The translations under genes and the position numbers were made by a program. Positions 40,612 to 41,015 of a stretch of DNA of 41,015 nucleotides are shown piece by piece (position 1 is the first letter of the stretch; the number at the start of each line of letters is the position of its first letter). Below the pieces are notes generated by a model, which was not told where the DNA came from, searched no databases, and worked only from the letters and a program-made list of their open reading frames with translations. This DNA comes from a virus, in IMG/VR virus record IMGVR_UViG_3300030085_001711, positions 1 through 41,015 of that record, one strand, 5' to 3'.

Positions 40612-41015
40612 CTAGGTGATTGTTGCGTTAGAGTTTACTGAGCCGACAACGTCTAAGTTGCCAGATGCATCTAGTTTCATTTTGTTTGTGCCGCCTGAAG
40701 CAAAATACAGGGAGCCACCGCTTTCGGTTACAGTCCAGTTGTCACCAAGTTTGACACCACCAGAACCGTCTTCGTTGACTAGAGGAACCCAGTTTCCACC
40801 ATGTGCAAAATAAGCTTTTTGAGTTGCATGGACATGCACAAAGCCGCCATGGTATGTACTTGCGCTTGGAAGGTCTGATAATTGAGAGTAGACATTCGAG
40901 AACAACATCTTACCAGTAGTGGTAATATCGTTTGATCCCATGTCTATGTCACCAGTAAAAGTAGCTCCACTTAGTTGAGCATATCGGGCGTCTGATTGAG
41001 ACTGTGTGTAGTGTG
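40612..41015 (-). CDS. Tail fibre segment, 5' end beyond window
   Basis: The frame is open to the right edge: codons upstream of the internal ATG at 40941 read QSDARYAQLSGATFTGDIDM, a standard fibre linker, so the real start lies outside and 134 codons are visible. Then SDLPSASTYHGGFVHVHATQ, a small beta domain around YFAHGGNWVPLVNEDG, and a SGNLDVVGSVNSNATIT end typical of fibre shafts. Part of a modular, probably co-assembled fibre. Confidence 0.75.
   Translation of the reverse strand, partial: HYTQSQSDARYAQLSGATFTGDIDMGSNDITTTGKMLFSNVYSQLSDLPSASTYHGGFVHVHATQKAYFAHGGNWVPLVNEDGSGGVKLGDNWTVTESGGSLYFASGGTNKMKLDASGNLDVVGSVNSNATIT

Noticed and set aside
1-41015. CRISPR array, insertion sequence or toxin-antitoxin pair
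   Set aside because: No regularly spaced repeats, no transposase or terminal inverted repeats, and no recognisable toxin family were seen.

Overview
The window reads as 41 kb of the genome of a marine podovirus of the HMO-2011 type, the group of short-tailed phages known from SAR116, SAR11 and Roseobacter hosts. The strongest pointer is a family-A DNA polymerase with a DnaJ-like CxxCxGxG zinc insert between exonuclease and polymerase domains. It is accompanied by a split primase and DnaB-type helicase, ThyX, a class II ribonucleotide reductase, a RecE-type nuclease, a MazG-like pyrophosphatase and very large internal virion proteins. A phage-borne DUF1127 gene also points to an alphaproteobacterial host. 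Portal, capsid and terminase genes are absent and presumably lie beyond the window edges.

Layout. (1) 1-2566, minus strand: small late-type genes (a basic protein, a membrane protein, microproteins), a DUF1127 gene and an endonuclease VII-type HNH nuclease. Between them, at 1364-1638, lies a regulatory region with divergent promoters, an operator dyad and tandem stem-loops. (2) 2567-3281: a gene-free, partly AT-rich stretch with a G-tract hairpin. (3) 3282-8408, minus strand: about 15 tightly overlapping small early/accessory genes, including DUF2786 and DUF932 proteins, broken into units by terminators and by a recurring leader motif UAACCAACUA just upstream of start codons. (4) 8409-8753: an AT-rich block with a perfect DnaA box at the divergence point, a candidate origin. 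(5) 8754-21660, plus strand: a small ORF, tyrosine integrase, thyX, a tRNA-derived attP core, then primase, helicase, DNA polymerase, a putative ssDNA-binding protein, RecE-like nuclease, PD-(D/E)XK endonuclease, DUF3310, MazG and RNR. (6) 21661-21797: overlapping opposite terminators, a promoter and a predicted small RNA. (7) 21796-41015, minus strand: internal virion proteins, spanins, endolysin, a GNAT-like protein, a tail assembly chaperone and a tail-fibre cluster that runs off the right edge.

How it works together. The plus-strand block replicates DNA and remakes nucleotide pools from degraded host DNA; the right-hand minus block builds the ejection apparatus, lyses the cell and recognises the host. 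The integrase plus a 41-bp tRNA 3' end suggests a temperate or recently temperate relative of a mostly lytic group, yet no recognisable repressor is encoded here.

The most unusual signals are regulatory. First, 24-bp dyads TTAAGTGT-N8-ACACTTAA occur at three predicted promoters. Second, a predicted ~67-nt phage RNA (about 21731-21797) carries UAGUUGGUUA, the exact complement of the leader motif found beside the ribosome-binding sites of four minus-strand genes. Third, a DUF1127 gene adjoins tandem hairpins. All three are inferred from sequence and untested.
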